From: Clostridiales bacterium | GTDB taxonomy: Bacteria > Bacillota > Clostridia > Oscillospirales > CAG-272 | Assembly (NCBI GenBank): GCA_022793655.1 | Contig: JAAWDG010000019.1 | Location: forward strand, 1 to 64,000 | DNA length: 64,000 bases | Direction of reading: 5' to 3' | Shown here: positions 25,127-34,248 of the stretch, piece by piece | How positions within the stretch are numbered: the stretch's first letter is position 1 | Layout of the letters: each line of letters begins with the position of its first letter | Program-made: the position numbers and the translations under genes | Notes under the pieces: model-generated | Told to the model about the DNA's origin: nothing | What the model saw: only the letters and a program-made list of their open reading frames with translations | The model's database searches: none

Positions 25127-26584
25127 TTGCGTCTGTACACCCTTTTGAAGGATGTTACTATTTCTCAAACGAATATTGCAGATTTTTCTGCAGAAGTGAC
25201 CGGCCTTACTGATCATTCGGAAAGAGTGGGTAAGGGAACCGTGTTTGTATGTGTTTCCGGCATCAGGCATGATGGGCATGATTATATTGAACGGGCTGCA
25301 TTATGCGGCGCTTCGGTAATTGTGGCTGAACGAATGACCGATGCCCTGCGAGCGGGGAATATGCCTTATGTAATTACCCCTTCCGGCCGCAAGGCGTTAG
25401 CGCTTATGTGGAGCGCGTGGTATCAATATCCCCATCGAGAAATGCGCATGTTTGCGGTAACAGGCACGAATGGAAAGAGTTCTACCTGTACTATTTTACG
25501 GGGGATTTTAGAAAAAGCCGGTTTGCCGACAGGTCTGATTGGCAGTATCCGCAATGAATTTGCAGGGCAAGAACTGCCAGGCGATTGCATGACTACGCCG
25601 GATCCAGAAAAATTGTTTGCACTGCTTCGACAGATGAGAGATCTTGGCGCTAAAGCAGTGGTGATGGAAGCCTCTAGCCATGCACTGGCTCTTGATAAAT
25701 TGTATGGGGTTGAGTTTGATATTGGTGTTTTTACCAATTTATCGCCTGATCACCTTGATTTTCATCCAACAATGGAGGATTATGCGACAGCTAAATCCAA
25801 GCTTTTTCAAATGTGTAAAAGCGGCTTAGTCAATTTTGACGATCGCTATAAGGATATTATCACGCAAGGCGCAACCTGCGAGCTAAAATATTTTTCGGCT
25901 AAGCGTGCGGTTGATTATGCGGCAAAGGAAATTGAATACATGGGCGAGACAGGGGTTCAATATATGTTCTTGGCTCAAAATGAGTTGTTTCGTATTGAGA
26001 GTCCGCTCATTGGTATTTTTGGCGTTTATAATACGCTGGCCGCCGCCGCTGCCGCTTATGAAAGCGGTGTGCACTCTTTTGCGATTTATGATGGTATCAA
26101 AGCGGTAACCGGCATTGCCGGCCGGGCAGAGAGAATTGTTACCCCTAAGGGCTATTCAATTTATATTGACTATGCTCACACGCCTGACGCGCTTGAAAAG
26201 ATGATTCGTGAACTAAGCCGCATTAAAAAGGGCAGGCTGATTACGGTGTTTGGCTGCGGCGGGGACAGGGACAAAAGTAAACGGCCCTTAATGGGGCGCG
26301 CCGCTGCCTCTTTATCGGATCTTACTGTAATTACTACTGATAATCCCAGAAGCGAAGATCCCGACGCTATTATAAACGATATTATCGCTGGCATTGATGG
26401 GGGGCAAATGACCATTGTCAGAGATCGGAAAAAGGCGATCGAATATGCCATGCAGACAGCCGAGAAGGATGATATTGTATTGATTGCCGGCAAAGGACAT
26501 GAGAATTATCAGGTATTAAACGATGGCATGCATCCCTTTTCAGAAAAGGATATCATAAAAAAAATAATCGAATCGGAAAGTTAA
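25127..26584 (+). CDS. murE: UDP-MurNAc-tripeptide synthetase MurE (meso-DAP type)
   Basis: The 485-residue Mur ligase shows GTNGKSST (ATP loop), a MEASSHAL segment, and DNPR in TTDNPRSEDP. DNPR is the known mark of enzymes adding meso-diaminopimelate rather than lysine, so the wall should be DAP type. TTG 25127 is chosen because GGAG at 25114-25117 lies 9 nt before it; the earlier GTG 25112 overlaps that site. Confidence 0.94.
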   Translation: MRLYTLLKDVTISQTNIADFSAEVTGLTDHSERVGKGTVFVCVSGIRHDGHDYIERAALCGASVIVAERMTDALRAGNMPYVITPSGRKALALMWSAWYQYPHREMRMFAVTGTNGKSSTCTILRGILEKAGLPTGLIGSIRNEFAGQELPGDCMTTPDPEKLFALLRQMRDLGAKAVVMEASSHALALDKLYGVEFDIGVFTNLSPDHLDFHPTMEDYATAKSKLFQMCKSGLVNFDDRYKDIITQGATCELKYFSAKRAVDYAAKEIEYMGETGVQYMFLAQNELFRIESPLIGIFGVYNTLAAAAAAYESGVHSFAIYDGIKAVTGIAGRAERIVTPKGYSIYIDYAHTPDALEKMIRELSRIKKGRLITVFGCGGDRDKSKRPLMGRAAASLSDLTVITTDNPRSEDPDAIINDIIAGIDGGQMTIVRDRKKAIEYAMQTAEKDDIVLIAGKGHENYQVLNDGMHPFSEKDIIKKIIESES

Positions 26585-26626
26585 ATGGAGCTGTCATATG
26601 GATTCGATGAGAGAATGGAGAGAAAA

Positions 26627-28018
26627 ATGAACGCATACATAGAAAATGGGATTTTTCCATCAGTCATTGCATCGGTAACGGGCGGTCGGCTGATTGGTGA
26701 CGATCAGGTCATTCATAATATCACGACCGATTCCAGAAATATGGAGCCGGGGTCTTTGTTTGTGGCTATCCGGGGCGAGCGTTTTGACGGTCATACTTTC
26801 ATTGAAGAGGCGTATCGGGCGGGTGCGTTTTGTGTGCTGGCCGAGAAGATTGATGAATCGATCATACCCCTGCAATGTTCGGTCATCTTGGTTGAAGATA
26901 CGGTGAAGGCGTTAGGCCAGATTGCTAAATATCGTAAAGACAGAACGAATCCTTTTACCGTGGGCGTAACTGGGAGCACCGGGAAAACAACAACAAAAGA
27001 GTTCATTTACTCTGTACTGAGTGCCAACGATAAAACGCATAAGACCGAGGGTAATTTTAATAATGAAATTGGTCTGCCATTAACCATGCTGAAAATTAAA
27101 GATGACAGTCGTTATTTAGTGTTGGAAATGGGCATGAGTGTGAAAGGCGAAATTGAGTATTTATCAAAGTTAGCTTGTCCTGATTTAGCTGTGATTACCA
27201 ACATTGGCGATTCGCATATTGAGAATTTCAGCGGCCGCCAGGGGATTCGGGATGCAAAATTGGAAATTAGAACGGGTTTAAAGCCGGGCGGCAAAATTAT
27301 TTTAAACGGCGATGAGCCTTTATTAGCGAATATTGAAAATGGCATATATGTTTCGGTACAGCATAAAGAGGCTGATTATTATGTATCGGACATTATTAAT
27401 CACGGTTCTTGTACTACATTTTGTATAACCCATCGTGGACAGATGGTAACTGATTTGACCATTCCCTCGATTGGCGAGCATAATGTATTTGACGCCTCTC
27501 TTGCTTATGCGGTAGGTGTAGAAATGGGACTCGATGAACAGACCATTCGAAAGGGTCTTTTGAATTTTAAAAATACAGGCATGCGGCAGAATATCTACAA
27601 GATGAGAGATGTTACCGTCATTGAGGATTGCTATAACGCTTCGCCATCTTCCATGAGCGCCTCGCTATCGGTTCTTTCTATGATTGCGCAACGTGAACAT
27701 GGACGCAGTATTGCAGTGCTTGGCGATATGCGTGAACTTGGCGATTTTTCAAGAGCGTTGCATGAAGAGGTGGGCGAAAAGTTAGCGGCCTATCATATCG
27801 ATAAACTTTTTTCGTTTGGCAATGACGCGGCTTTTATTGCACATGGGGCGAAAAAAGCGGGCATGGCCGAGACGGATATACACGTTTTCCGTGATTTAGA
27901 AGATGTAAAAAATATAGGAAATGCTTTGAAAGAGGAATTAAAAAGCACAGATGTTATCTTGTTCAAAGCCAGTCGGGCGGTCCGGCTGGAACGTGTGATT
28001 GACTATGTAAAGGAGTGA
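26627..28018 (+). CDS. murF: UDP-MurNAc-tripeptide-D-Ala-D-Ala ligase MurF
   Basis: The 463-residue Mur ligase has TGSTGKTTTKE as ATP loop, the EGNFNNEIGLPLT segment and EDCYNASPSSM, all typical of MurF, which adds D-Ala-D-Ala to complete the cytoplasmic precursor. ATG 26627 follows GGAG by 6 nt; an upstream in-frame ATG at 26585, directly after the murE stop, has no good ribosome site. Confidence 0.95.
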   Translation: MNAYIENGIFPSVIASVTGGRLIGDDQVIHNITTDSRNMEPGSLFVAIRGERFDGHTFIEEAYRAGAFCVLAEKIDESIIPLQCSVILVEDTVKALGQIAKYRKDRTNPFTVGVTGSTGKTTTKEFIYSVLSANDKTHKTEGNFNNEIGLPLTMLKIKDDSRYLVLEMGMSVKGEIEYLSKLACPDLAVITNIGDSHIENFSGRQGIRDAKLEIRTGLKPGGKIILNGDEPLLANIENGIYVSVQHKEADYYVSDIINHGSCTTFCITHRGQMVTDLTIPSIGEHNVFDASLAYAVGVEMGLDEQTIRKGLLNFKNTGMRQNIYKMRDVTVIEDCYNASPSSMSASLSVLSMIAQREHGRSIAVLGDMRELGDFSRALHEEVGEKLAAYHIDKLFSFGNDAAFIAHGAKKAGMAETDIHVFRDLEDVKNIGNALKEELKSTDVILFKASRAVRLERVIDYVKE

Positions 28019-28028
28019 AGGACTGCTT

Positions 28029-29036
28029 ATGGAGTGGATATCGAACCATAAAATGCTTACCGCTTTTATTCTATGCCTTGTATGTACTTTTCTCATGACG
28101 GTTATCATTTGCCGATGGTTGATTCCTGTATTGAAAAGCAAAAAAATGGGGCAAAAAATTCTTGATATTGGTCCCAGGTGGCATAAATCCAAGGAGGGCA
28201 CGCCTACTATGGGCGGACTCGCATTTATTGCTGCTATGGCCATGATCCTCCTAATCGGCGGCCTTGCTTATGGATTTTATGTGGGCCTTGACATGCCGGT
28301 GAAATTAATCTTGACTTTTTTGTTAGCTCTATTTTCTGGCCTGATTGGTATTATTGATGACTCGGCCAAATTTAAAAAACATCAAAATGAAGGGCTTAGT
28401 GCGCCGCAAAAATTTCTTTTGCAATTGGTTGTGGCCGGCGCGTATCTTTATTTAATGCATATAACAGGCAGCAGTAATACCGCGCTGTATATTCCCTTTG
28501 TCGGCATAACGGTTGAGCTTGGTATCGCTTATTATATTTTTGGCATGATTTTGATTGCCGGTATGCTCAACAGTGTCAATTTGAATGATGGTATTGATGG
28601 GCTTTGCAGCAGTGTTACCGCTGTGGTCGGTGGATTTTTTGCCGTAATTGCATTCTTAAATGGCATGGCGGAACTGGCCTTGCTTTCGGGTGTATGTATC
28701 GGCGGGTGCCTTGGCTTTTTGGTTTATAATTTTCATCCGGCTCGTGTTTTTATGGGCGATACTGGTTCCTTGTTTTTAGGCGGCTTGGTAGTGGGCATGG
28801 CTTTTATGATTGATAATCCTTTGCTCATCGTGATAGCGGGTTTTATGTATATTTTAGAGACGATTTCGGTTATGCTGCAAGTGACTTATTTTAAATTTAC
28901 TCATGGTAAACGCTTGTTTAAAATGGCGCCAATTCATCACCATTTTGAGCAGTGCGGTTATAGTGAGAATAAAATTGTTGGTTTGTTTTCTTTGCTTACA
29001 GCGCTGTTATGCGGCGTTTCTCTTTTAGGTCTTTGA
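28029..29036 (+). CDS. mraY: Phospho-MurNAc-pentapeptide transferase MraY
   Basis: The 335-residue polytopic enzyme has the MraY marks: KEGTPTMGG, IGIIDD, the NLNDGIDGL loop, FMGDTGSL and APIHHHFE. It makes lipid I on the inner membrane face. The next gene should be murD in the usual order, but ftsW follows directly. Confidence 0.97.
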   Translation: MEWISNHKMLTAFILCLVCTFLMTVIICRWLIPVLKSKKMGQKILDIGPRWHKSKEGTPTMGGLAFIAAMAMILLIGGLAYGFYVGLDMPVKLILTFLLALFSGLIGIIDDSAKFKKHQNEGLSAPQKFLLQLVVAGAYLYLMHITGSSNTALYIPFVGITVELGIAYYIFGMILIAGMLNSVNLNDGIDGLCSSVTAVVGGFFAVIAFLNGMAELALLSGVCIGGCLGFLVYNFHPARVFMGDTGSLFLGGLVVGMAFMIDNPLLIVIAGFMYILETISVMLQVTYFKFTHGKRLFKMAPIHHHFEQCGYSENKIVGLFSLLTALLCGVSLLGL

Positions 29037-29112
29037 CTAGGTCGATTGGTATATAACAATACGGACACGTAAAGGTGTGCTTTTATGATAAAGATAAAAT
29101 CAGGAGGTTCTT

Positions 29113-30306
29113 TTGGCAAAAGGCGTTGCAGAAAAAGAGAAAATAACGCGTAAAGAAACGGGTTTTGTGAAGCCGCTTGACTTTATTCGGGTGAAAGGCG
29201 GTGTAGACCGGCCGATGCTGCTTATTATCATTGCCCTACTTTGTTTTGGCTCGGTTATGGTTTTCAGCGCGAGTTATGCATATGCATTAGATCATGATGG
29301 AGACAGCTATTTCTATATCCGAAAGCAGATTATGTTTTTGATTATCGGTTTTGTGGCCATGATTCCCATTATGCATATTCCGCTCGATATTATTAAACGA
29401 CTCACCATACCTTTTTATATTGTGTCGGCTATTTTGCTTGTGCTTGTTCCTATTTTTGGCTTGGCAGCCGGCAAAGCGGTCAGGTGGATCAATATTGGGC
29501 CTATTAGTATTCAGCCTTCCGAGCTGATGAAATCGGCTTTAGTTATGATTTTGGCGTTATACATACAAAACCACCAAGAACAAATCACCGATTACAGGCA
29601 CTTTTGGGGGTCGTCTAAGTACGGGCTTGTTTATCCTTCTTTCTTTGTTTTATTAGCCTGCGGTTTGATTATTTTAGAGAACCATTTTTCGGGTACGATT
29701 ATTATGTTTTTGGTCGGCATGATTGTTATTTTTGCCGGCGGGGCAAGGCTCTTCTGGTTCGGGGCGGCCGGCAGTGTATTTATGGTTGCTGTTTTTGGCC
29801 TGATTATGTTTACTGATTATGCAAAAGAACGAGTAGAGATTTGGCTGCATCCAGAAAATTTTAACGCGCTTGATGAAACATGGCAGACCACGCAGGGACT
29901 CAATGCGATTGGTTCAGGCGGTCTTTTAGGTGTGGGACTTGGCAACAGTAAACAGAAACATATGTTCGTTTCACAGCCGCAGAATGATTTTATCTTTTCA
30001 ATTATCTGCGAAGAACTTGGCTTTGTGGGCGCTTTGGCCGTGATCTCGCTCTTTACCGTCTTTGTTATTCGTGGCGTTCATATTGCGAAAAAGGCACCGG
30101 ATACCTACTCTTCGTTAGTCGCGCTGGGTATTACCGGGCATGTGGCTGTGCAGGCAATTTTAAATATTGCAGTAGTAACGAATTCCATTCCCAATACGGG
30201 TATATCTTTGCCTTTCTTTAGTTATGGAGGGTCTTCTTTAATTGTGTTGATGGCCGAAATGGGCGTACTGCTTTCCATTTCTCGTTATTCATATCAGCAA
30301 AAATAG
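29113..30306 (+). CDS. ftsW: FtsW/SpoVE-type peptidoglycan polymerase (SEDS)
   Basis: A 397-residue SEDS protein with about 10 helices and the motifs GKAVRWINIGPISIQPSE, the Asn/Thr-rich loop before QNDFIFSIICEELGFVG, and TGISLPFFSYGGSS. It polymerises glycan strands with a class B PBP, here probably the spoVD product. The start is TTG 29113, 7 nt after AGGAGG. The 76 bp before it holds no gene. Confidence 0.93.
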   Translation: MAKGVAEKEKITRKETGFVKPLDFIRVKGGVDRPMLLIIIALLCFGSVMVFSASYAYALDHDGDSYFYIRKQIMFLIIGFVAMIPIMHIPLDIIKRLTIPFYIVSAILLVLVPIFGLAAGKAVRWINIGPISIQPSELMKSALVMILALYIQNHQEQITDYRHFWGSSKYGLVYPSFFVLLACGLIILENHFSGTIIMFLVGMIVIFAGGARLFWFGAAGSVFMVAVFGLIMFTDYAKERVEIWLHPENFNALDETWQTTQGLNAIGSGGLLGVGLGNSKQKHMFVSQPQNDFIFSIICEELGFVGALAVISLFTVFVIRGVHIAKKAPDTYSSLVALGITGHVAVQAILNIAVVTNSIPNTGISLPFFSYGGSSLIVLMAEMGVLLSISRYSYQQK

Positions 30307-30333
30307 CAAATTTTAGCAAGGAAACAACAGGGT

Positions 30334-31455
30334 ATGAAAGTGTTTATGACAGGCGGCGGAACCGGCGGGCATGTAAATCCCGCCATTGCGATTGCCGATT
30401 GTATTAAGGAAAATCAAAAGGACAGCGAGATTGTCTTTGTTGGGACGGCAAGAGGCATTGAAAATAAGCTTGCGGCTAAGGCGGGTTATCCCATTCGTCA
30501 TGTAGAGATACGCGGTCTTAAACGCTCCCTTTCTCTTTCGAATATAAAGACGGCTTATTATGTGCTGACAGCGCCCGGCAAAGCCAAGAAGCTAATCAAA
30601 GAATTTAAGCCGGATATTGTCGTAGGTACGGGCGGTTATGTATGCTGGCCGGTGTTAAAAGCGGCGGCCGCGATGGGTATTCCTACCGCGCTGCATGAAT
30701 CCAATGCGGTGCCAGGCGTGGCCGTAAAACTGTTGGAAAATAAGGTTGACCGTATATTTGTCAATTTTGAAAGCACAAAAGAATTTCTTTCGCATCCTGA
30801 AAAGGTAATGCGGGTAGGTAATCCCTTGCGGAGCGATTTTTTAGCGCTGTCGACTGAGCAGGCAAGAGAGCGTTTAGGAATAGCGGGGCGGTATAAACAC
30901 TTTATTCTATCCTGCGGCGGCAGCTTAGGGGCCGAGAGGGTGAATGATATGGTCTTGCAGCTGATGAAGGATTATACCGCTAAGCACCCAGATGTATATC
31001 ATATGCATGCTTGCGGAAGCATCGAAAAGGAAGCCTGCTTTGCCAAGTTCAAAGAAATGGGGTTAGAGCAGTATTCCAATATTGAGTTAGTAGAGTATAT
31101 TTATGATATGCCGCTTCGTATGGCAGCGGCCGACCTTGTGATTAATCGTGCCGGCGCGATGACTCTTTCCGAACTCGCGGTGCAGAAAAAGCCTTGTGTT
31201 CTAATTCCTTCGCCTAATGTCACCAATAATCATCAGTTTAAAAACGCGTCTGCGCTTGAAAAAGAAGGAGCGGCGATTGTTTTTGAAGAAAGAGATATCA
31301 CCGCTGAGAAGCTATTGCGTGCGGTGGCTTCTATTTTGGATTCTGATGAGAAACGCCGTTCGATGGCACAGGCAATTGGTCAGTTTGCTCTGACTGATGC
31401 AAAGAAGCGAATTTATCAAGAACTCTGCCGCTTGGTAGAGGAAAAAGAAAAATAA
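30334..31455 (+). CDS. murG: UDP-GlcNAc transferase MurG
   Basis: The 373-residue glycosyltransferase has the glycine loop TGGGTGGHVNPAIAIAD, HESNAVPG, and the donor-site segment NRAGAMTLSELA. It converts lipid I to lipid II at the inner membrane face. It sits 27 bp after ftsW. Confidence 0.96.
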   Translation: MKVFMTGGGTGGHVNPAIAIADCIKENQKDSEIVFVGTARGIENKLAAKAGYPIRHVEIRGLKRSLSLSNIKTAYYVLTAPGKAKKLIKEFKPDIVVGTGGYVCWPVLKAAAAMGIPTALHESNAVPGVAVKLLENKVDRIFVNFESTKEFLSHPEKVMRVGNPLRSDFLALSTEQARERLGIAGRYKHFILSCGGSLGAERVNDMVLQLMKDYTAKHPDVYHMHACGSIEKEACFAKFKEMGLEQYSNIELVEYIYDMPLRMAAADLVINRAGAMTLSELAVQKKPCVLIPSPNVTNNHQFKNASALEKEGAAIVFEERDITAEKLLRAVASILDSDEKRRSMAQAIGQFALTDAKKRIYQELCRLVEEKEK

Positions 31456-31464
31456 GGATGAACG

Positions 31465-32496
31465 ATGGCTGATACCTTTAGCATAATCAAGCGAAAAAGC
31501 AAGCCAAAATTTAAAAAAGAAAAAAAGGCCCCAAAATCATCTGCTGTTCCAAAGCAGAAGGTCAGGGTCACTTCGACGCGCCGTGCTAATTCGTCGTTAG
31601 ATGCTTCTGCCCGACGAAAGCGGACAAGCCCCTCTAAAACAAGGGCAAAACGAACGCTTTATGAAGACACGATTCATGTCACCAGCCGTTATCAGGGTGA
31701 AGCACCAACCTCGGCTTTTTCGGCAATTCAGGCAAGAAAGCGGACAAAAAAAATGCTGTGGGTTGTTTTCTCAGCTGTGTTTGTCATTGTGCTTACAGCG
31801 ATATTGGTTTGGATTAGCTTATGGTACTTTTTTAAAGTGGAAAACATTCGCTGCGAGGGAATCACTTTATATGAGGCAGATGAAATTATTGAAGCCTCAG
31901 GCATTACCGTCGGCGAACAGATGTTTAATATCAATCGAGGCGCGATAGAGAAGGTTCTTTCAGAGCGTTATCCTTATTTGTTAAATGTACAAATTCATCG
32001 CGAAATGCCCGACACGATTGTCATTGAGGCTAAGGAGGATACAGCGGCGTATTACATGGCTTTATGCGGTGAGTACTGTATTTTATCTGAACAAATGCGA
32101 GTACTTGAAATGGTGAGCGATGAGGACATTGTAACCGCTCGTCATAAAGGAATTGTAAAACTTTCCTTGCCCCGTGTTACAGGCGCTGTGGTGGGCAGCG
32201 AGGTGGAATTTTTGCACGCGCGCAACAAAGCTTATATAAGTGAGGTAATTAATGCTCTGCTTCATTCTGATAGAAGTCAAAGTATTAAATATATTGATTT
32301 ATCAAATAAATTTGATATTACATTTAACTATGCCGGCCGTATCGATGTACTTGTGGGAGATGAGAGTAATATTACGGAAAAGATTCAGTTTGCCTATAAG
32401 ATGATTGATGATTACTCGGATTTTGCAACAGGCGAGGTTAGTGTCGAAAATTTAGAAACAGGGTATGTTATGATAAAAGATCCGCAAGGCGAGTAA
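31465..32496 (+). CDS. divIB: Cell division protein DivIB (FtsQ)
   Basis: The 343-residue protein has a basic cytoplasmic region (1-90), one membrane helix (about 94-117) and a POTRA domain (FFKVENIRCEGITLYEADEIIEASGI) followed by the FtsQ beta domain (YPYLLNVQIHREMPDTIVIEAKED). It is the bitopic divisome protein that binds FtsL and DivIC. Confidence 0.9.
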   Translation: MADTFSIIKRKSKPKFKKEKKAPKSSAVPKQKVRVTSTRRANSSLDASARRKRTSPSKTRAKRTLYEDTIHVTSRYQGEAPTSAFSAIQARKRTKKMLWVVFSAVFVIVLTAILVWISLWYFFKVENIRCEGITLYEADEIIEASGITVGEQMFNINRGAIEKVLSERYPYLLNVQIHREMPDTIVIEAKEDTAAYYMALCGEYCILSEQMRVLEMVSDEDIVTARHKGIVKLSLPRVTGAVVGSEVEFLHARNKAYISEVINALLHSDRSQSIKYIDLSNKFDITFNYAGRIDVLVGDESNITEKIQFAYKMIDDYSDFATGEVSVENLETGYVMIKDPQGE

Positions 32497-32515
32497 ACTT
32501 TTTTTGCGAAAAGGC

Positions 32516-32544
32516 TTGCAACTGAGCCGGAAAAGTATTATTAT
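32516..32544 (+). promoter_or_regulatory. Promoter in front of ftsZ
   Basis: TTGCAA and TATTAT with a 17 bp spacer, about 80 nt ahead of the ftsZ start. It would let ftsZ be expressed apart from the long upstream cluster. Confidence 0.6.
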
Positions 32545-32623
32545 ATATATGTATATTCGTATATTATAATTGCCATAATTGCCGTTTACGGTGATAAAAT
32601 CAAGGATAACGGAGGATGAAAAT

Positions 32624-33763
32624 ATGCCATTCGAGCTGGAGGAAGCATTTGACAGCGGAGTGAATATAAAGGTTATAGGTGTCGGCGGCGGCGGAAACAA
32701 CGCAGTCAACCGTATGATTGAAGCAGGTGTTAAGGGTGTGGAGTTTATTGCCATTAACACAGATAAACAAGTGCTTATGAAAAACGGGGCGTCCCGTAAA
32801 ATTTCAATTGGCGATAAATTGACTCATGGACATGGCGCTGGCGCCAATCCTGAGGTTGGCGCTAAAAGCGCAGAGGAATCGGAAGCTGAGATTTCTTCTG
32901 CGATTGAAGGGGCCGATATGGTGTTTGTTGCTACCGGTATGGGCGGCGGCACTGGAACGGGCGCTGCGCCTGTCGTGGCAAAGTTAGCAAAAGAGATGGG
33001 CATTTTAACCATCGGCATTGCGACGAAACCGTTTGCGTTTGAAGGAAAACGCAGAATGGAAATGGCTGAGGCCGGCATTGTGAATCTTAGACAATATGTT
33101 GATTCTTTAATTGTCATTCCGAATGAAAGATTAAAAAGCGTTTCTGAGACAAGAATTACGCTTGCAAATGCCTTTGCGATTGCAGACGATGTGCTAAGAC
33201 AGGGCGTGCAGAGCATTTCAGAACTGATTAATGTAACTGGAATGGTCAACCTTGACTTTGCAGACGTTTCGGCCGTTATGACCGATGCGGGTTACGCGCA
33301 TATGGGCGTGGGTTCTGCAACTGGCAAGGATAAAGCAAAAGAAGCAGCTACTTTGGCGATATCCAGCCCGCTCTTAGAGACATCGATTAGAGGGGCAAGA
33401 GGCATTATTGTCAATATCATTGCCTCGGCTGATATTGGTTTGGATGAAGTAACAGAAGCGTCCAGCTTGATTCAAGAGGAGGCCCATCCTGATGCTACGG
33501 TTATCTGGGGTGCCGCTTTCGATGATTCGCTGAACGATGAAATGCGCATTACCGTTATTGCGACTGGCTTTGAGTCAACGAAAGAAGAAGAGGCTCAAAA
33601 GGAGGCCGAACCAGAACCAGAAGAAAAGAAAAATGATGTACTTGCTGATGATGAATTTGATGTCATTCTCAGTATGCTCGATAAGAGCGGAAGAAATTTT
33701 AACACCAATGGCGGAATGACCGGAAACAATGGTTTTAATACCAACAATAATTTTAATTTCTAA
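32624..33763 (+). CDS. ftsZ: Cell division protein FtsZ
   Basis: The 379-residue tubulin homologue has [14 protein letters not shown], the GTP signature [11 protein letters not shown], and the synergy-loop region [11 protein letters not shown]. It forms the cytokinetic ring. ATG 32624 follows GGAGG by 8 nt. The tail is unusual: the C-terminal peptide, normally DIP-x-FLR, reads [12 protein letters not shown], and is followed by an Asn/Gly/Phe-rich end (NNNFNF). No ftsA gene precedes it, so the membrane tether is probably SepF or another protein, encoded elsewhere. Confidence 0.96.
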   Translation: MPFELEEAFDSGVNIKVIGVGGGGNNAVNRMIEAGVKGVEFIAINTDKQVLMKNGASRKISIGDKLTHGHGAGANPEVGAKSAEESEAEISSAIEGADMVFVATGMGGGTGTGAAPVVAKLAKEMGILTIGIATKPFAFEGKRRMEMAEAGIVNLRQYVDSLIVIPNERLKSVSETRITLANAFAIADDVLRQGVQSISELINVTGMVNLDFADVSAVMTDAGYAHMGVGSATGKDKAKEAATLAISSPLLETSIRGARGIIVNIIASADIGLDEVTEASSLIQEEAHPDATVIWGAAFDDSLNDEMRITVIATGFESTKEEEAQKEAEPEPEEKKNDVLADDEFDVILSMLDKSGRNFNTNGGMTGNNGFNTNNNFNF

Positions 33764-33785
33764 AATAAGCCCTAAATTAGTGTAC

Positions 33786-33826
33786 AAAATCACCTCTTTG
33801 CATATGATGCAGAAGAGGTGATTTTT
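33786..33826 (+). terminator. ftsZ terminator whose stem holds the next ribosome site
   Basis: AAAATCACCTCTT pairs perfectly with AAGAGGTGATTTT around a 14 nt loop, followed by T. The right arm contains AGAGGTGA, the ribosome site of the gene starting at 33829. Fully folded, the hairpin would end ftsZ RNA and also hide that site. Confidence 0.8.
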
Positions 33827-33828
33827 AT

Positions 33829-34248
33829 ATGGAAACTTATGGATATCTAATTGTCAACTCACGTACGGCTTTGGGGGCCTTACCGGTGCCAGGGGCAAAT
33901 ATTAAAGTGACGGGGGGTGGCAATACGTATACGTTTGTAACGGATGAATCAGGTGCAAGCCCGCGTATTGAATTGCCGGCGCCCTCTCGTTCCTATTCGC
34001 TTTCGCCGAATCAGGGCGTTACCCCATATTCAAGCTATGATGTAACGGTTACCGCCAGCGATTACTATCCGGTTGAAGTAAAGTCCATTCCGATTTTTGA
34101 CGGTATTGTCAGCGTGCAGGATGTGAATATGATTCCGATTGCTGGTTATGGTTTTGATACGCCGCCCGAAAGTGCTTTGCTTTATGAAGCGGGCGTGCCT
34201 TTTGGATTGGAGGCTACTGATGAATCTGAACGTGCCGGTAATTCCTGA
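33829..34248 (+). CDS. Small beta-rich protein (carboxypeptidase regulatory-like)
   Basis: The 139-residue product has a strand pattern like the carboxypeptidase regulatory fold: GYLIVNSRTALGALPVPGANIKV, TFVTDESG and YDVTVTASDYYPVEV. No signal peptide is visible. It overlaps the next gene by 29 bp, and together with the two peptidoglycan-binding genes forms one unit behind ftsZ. It may be a structural partner of the SpoIID-like protein; that is inference. Confidence 0.6.
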   Translation: METYGYLIVNSRTALGALPVPGANIKVTGGGNTYTFVTDESGASPRIELPAPSRSYSLSPNQGVTPYSSYDVTVTASDYYPVEVKSIPIFDGIVSVQDVNMIPIAGYGFDTPPESALLYEAGVPFGLEATDESERAGNS

